The notes beneath the pieces were generated by a model. It did not search any database. It had not been told where the DNA came from and saw only the letters and a program-made list of their open reading frames with translations. A stretch of DNA of 64,000 nucleotides from Silurus meridionalis (Eukaryota > Chordata > Actinopteri > Siluriformes > Siluridae): NCBI RefSeq assembly GCF_014805685.1, contig NC_060886.1, positions 29,671,362-29,735,361 of the forward strand, in the 5' to 3' direction. A program made the translations under genes and the position numbers. This document shows, one piece after another, positions 60,901 to 64,000 of this stretch (the stretch's first letter is position 1; the number at the start of each line of letters is the position of its first letter).

Positions 60901-62954
60901 GGGGAATGTGTCCTGGAAGTTTTGTTCACTTAGTGTGTCAAGCACCTTCTGCGATTCACGCTGGATCTCCGCAATGGTGTCAGAACGTTGACCTTTAAGC
61001 TGGATCTTCATCTTCTATATTTTTATGTAACTTTATTACTGCTTTATCTCCCTCAAGCTGCTTTGAGACAATGTGAATTATTAAATGCGCTCTACAAATA
61101 AAAATGAATTGAAATGACAAAAAATTGTCCCACTATATAAAAATCCAATGTTCTTAAAAAATTAGATTTTTGTTGGATAAATCAAACACAAAGTTCAAGC
61201 TAAATTCATCCTTCTGCATTTCAAAATGCGGTTTCAGTGCCTTCGTCACATTTAGCAAGTCATATTTTAGCTTTCCTCCGTAACAGGAAGTCGTAATTGC
61301 AGCGAGGCCCTGCGCTGACCTCTTCCCCATTTGAAAATTGGGGCTGAGCGTAAACAGGATCTGACTTGCTGACGCTGCTGGCGTCGTTAACTTTGATAAA
61401 CAGATGTTGCTGGGTCATGCGGTTATGAGTGAGGTCACACTTCAGAACAGGGTTTGGCTCCGGCTCTAGTCTGGTTTGTTCGTTTTTTGGTCTTTAGTCA
61501 GATCTGATCAATCTGGAACACTTATTAATTCGGCACATTGATATGACTGTACTTAGAATTCTTTCCTTTTTTAACAAAAACTTTTTTCACTGTGACATAC
61601 TATAGTATGTTTGTTAATATCTAGATCTCTATGGACGGTATTAGCTTATTAATCTATTCACAGTATAATAAAAACATCACACATTTTTAGGTAATGATAA
61701 TATAAAAGAAAATACTAAATGAAATGCAATGCTTGAATTAGAAAGATTCTCCAATCTAGATATAATGTAGTGCACTATATCTACATTGCATGTCTGGCAT
61801 CCAAGTTTTAAGGGAATGAGTGTAGGGTTCATTTCCGACACTTCATTCACTTGTTTGTACCCACAGTGCACTCCGATTTCAAGTACAACTGACAATATTC
61901 CCATAAGCAATAAATGTGTATTGAAAGAACAGGGTAGGTGTGAGGTTTTGATATGATAATGTTTGGGCCAAAACATTACCATATCGACATGATCAAGGAT
62001 CTCCCAGATCAATATCTGAAAAATAATTTTTGTCTTTTAAAAATGCAATTACGAGCGGGTGGCCAGTGGGTGGCCAGTGGGGTGGCAGGAGCCTCGCTAT
62101 AGGTTTCAGTGCGATTGTGACCATAGATGAATCCTCCAGGGCCTGTACAATCTGTGTGTTCACACATACAATACACATTGGTGGTGTTTGTGTCCTTGTG
62201 ACCAAATACAATAAACCTCAGTGTTGTAAAGGCTTACTCTGTAGTCTTCTGTGTAAGTGTGTTCTGTCTAATCAGCTATTTTGTTGAGATATCGTGCTAA
62301 TTTTTTCTTTCTTTGAACAACCACATTTTTTTTCTAGTCTTGGAGAACATGCTGAATATCAGAAGTCAAAGCAAATATTTGTTCACTGGATGGAGGAGGG
62401 ATTGGATTGGGGGATGGGGGATTGGGGGATATATATAGATATACATACAGGGGTTATGTAGGCTAGGCTGGTACTATAACACAAAGGACAGGTTAGGCAA
62501 ACAAGCAGAAAAAAAGGCAGCCAACGTTAGTTTTGGAAACAAAACGCCTTTTGTTTAGTGCCATGAAAGAAAGAAAGAGTCTGATACAATGCGTAATTCA
62601 CTGCTCGTTCATTTCCATGCCTTTTGGCAATTTTTTTATACCGTCAAAATCAAAAGTGCTGTTCGGTAAACAGATACGTATATATTATAAGACTAAACCA
62701 AATATATAAAGAAGTATTAAAGAAGTTTAGCTGTGCTACGGACGGTTAGGCATACGATCGGTGTGTTCTTTTTGAACGTCCCATTCCACAGTTTCCTATT
62801 TGCTGTTTTAAGAACCTCCACTCTTTTGGGGAGATGTTCCACTAGATTTTGTGGAGATTTGTGCTCATTTGCTCTGCTTGTAATATCAAAAGACCAGATA
62901 TTCATTAACTATAGTGTCATTGTCGCTTAATCGCATTAAACTAACGCATTACGG

Positions 62955-63617
62955 TTAGTTCCTGGTCTGCCACAGGAGCTGTTGATTCAGTTCTACACTG
63001 CAGTCATTAAATCAGTCCTGTGCACATCCATCACCATCTGGTTTGGAGCAACAACAGGAGAGGAACAGACTGCAGCAAACGGTTAAAACAGCAGAAAAAA
63101 TCCTTGGCCATTCTCCAGGACTTGTACCATACAGGAACCAGGAAAAATCACTACTCACCATTGGCACCCTGGACGCAACCTCTTCCAACTCCTCCTCTCT
63201 GGCAGGCGCTACAGAACTTTGTTCATCAGATACGGGAGCAGTTTTCTCCCCAGGCAATCACCCTCATTACCAACTGACCTTAATTCCATGTCCTGCTTCA
63301 TATCTATAAGTACTGCATTATCAGAACAGTCAGTCATCACATCCTCCTTATGTCACACACACTGTTACTACTGTATATTGCTGTATATCTTACACAATCC
63401 TGCCATATGTTCTACCACGAACTCACACTTTCTATACATTACTGTTCTGTTATATAGTCTGTATATTGTCTTGTGCCCTCTGTTTTGTCTTGTATAGTCC
63501 ACGCTAAATGTATAGTGTTATTTAAGTCTATACTTGTTGACTGTCACCAACAGCTGGAACCAAAATACCTTGTGTGTGTCAACACACTCGGCCAATAAAC
63601 CTGATTCTGATTCTGAA
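62955..63617 (+). mobile_element. Truncated L2-clade LINE, 3' end
   Basis: The translation reads LLIQFYTAVIKSVLCTSITI and then, after a frameshift, REQFSPQAITLITN. Both are typical of the C-terminal end of the reverse-transcriptase ORF of L2/Rex-type fish LINEs. A 3' UTR follows and the element ends in the short tandem tail CTGATTCTGATTCTGAA. It is 5'-truncated and frameshifted, so inactive. The plus orientation follows from the tail. Confidence 0.75.
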
Positions 63618-63829
63618 GTTAGTTCCATTAATAATCGTTATGCTGTGATCATTTAAATGAGTACCTCAGTTCAGTGTGATTAATTTGTTCTTGTAAGTGC
63701 GACATGATGAAGTCTCAGGCAACATCCAATGCCAGTGCCAATGTCCTCATAAATGTATTTCATAATGTATTTGATTTATGAACAAAAGATGGTGGACACA
63801 TGAAGATTTTTTTTGACCAACGCATGCTA

Positions 63830-64000
63830 CATTTAGTCCGCATTTGCTGTTATAATAACCGACACTCTTCTGGGACGTGTTCCTCCAGATTTTGTGGAGA
63901 TTCGTTCAGCCAACAGTGTGTTAGGTATTGATGTAAGTGAGGTGAGGAAGCCTGGTTTGGGTCTCCAAGATCAAATAAAGAGAAGATCTCATGCTCCTGC
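63830..64000 (-). mobile_element. Tc1/mariner-like copy running off the window
   Basis: Reverse copy: TTTAGTCCGCATTTGCTG, CTTCTGGGACGTGTTCCTCC, GATGTAAGTGAGGTGAGG. Smaller scraps of the same family lie at 30883-30950, 56600-56690, 60838-60930 and 62775-62880. Confidence 0.62.

Larger units (their letters stand above)
45361..62954. other. Gene-free region downstream of arl4c
   Basis: No coding exon can be supported. Repeats are listed separately. A block at 46900-47480 begins with AGGTAGTCCCCGACCTACG, like a terminal repeat of a hAT-type element, and may be one decayed copy. Repeat-poor stretches at 48010-48420, 51430-51570, 60530-60760 and 61235-61460 have balanced composition and homeobox- or GATA-like words, and may be non-coding regulatory sequence. 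Bases 55600-56600 and 58000-60500 show nothing I recognise. Confidence 0.5.

Noticed and set aside
63020..63309. Possible small host genes near the right end
   Set aside because: The words QFYTAVIKSVL and SPQAITLI are the end of an L2-type reverse-transcriptase ORF.

Overview
The window is vertebrate nuclear DNA from a ray-finned fish. The genes are split by long introns with GT/AG borders. The intergenic DNA is AT-rich and crowded with microsatellites, tRNA-derived SINEs and decayed Tc1/mariner, hAT and L2-type elements. An otophysan fish, possibly a catfish, would fit the repeat spectrum, but that is an inference and not something the sequence proves. I found no prokaryotic features, CRISPR arrays, rRNA or tRNA genes.

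Three protein genes can be supported. (1) A minus-strand gene at 13345-16009 has four coding exons and encodes a 219-residue single-V-domain receptor of the CD300/CMRF35/pIgR-like type: signal peptide, Ig V domain with the extra disulfide, Thr-rich stalk, one membrane pass. A decayed second copy of its stalk exon lies in its own intron. (2) A plus-strand sh3bp4 gene has coding exons at 25600-25720, 25825-28187, 33745-33933 and 34266-34493, giving 966 residues. A likely non-coding first exon and GC/CCAAT promoter lie near 18.6-18.8 kb. (3) A plus-strand, single-coding-exon arl4c gene lies at 44044-44622 (192 residues), with its own GC/CCAAT promoter near 43.45-43.6 kb.

Layout: 1-13 kb is intergenic and repeat-rich. 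13.3-16.0 kb holds the Ig receptor. 16-18.6 kb is a spacer with Tc1-like and SINE copies. 18.6-34.5 kb (to about 35.9 kb with the 3' UTR) is sh3bp4, whose 5.6-kb second coding intron contains a tandemly duplicated microsatellite cluster. 36-43.4 kb is a spacer dominated by a 1.1-kb degenerate GTAC-rich satellite and AAT/ATT arrays. 43.4-45.4 kb is arl4c. 45.4-64 kb is gene-free as far as I can see and ends with a truncated L2-type LINE and a Tc1-like copy running off the window.

Sh3bp4 and Arl4c both act in membrane traffic, at clathrin/endosomal sorting and as an Arf-family GTPase at the plasma membrane and endosomes. Their orthologues are also linked in human 2q37, so this is a conserved linkage, not an operon. 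Nothing here is convincingly a new biological system. The most distinctive items are the Ig receptor with its pseudo-exon, the similar promoter motif pairs of the two linked genes, the GTAC satellite and the nested transposon history.
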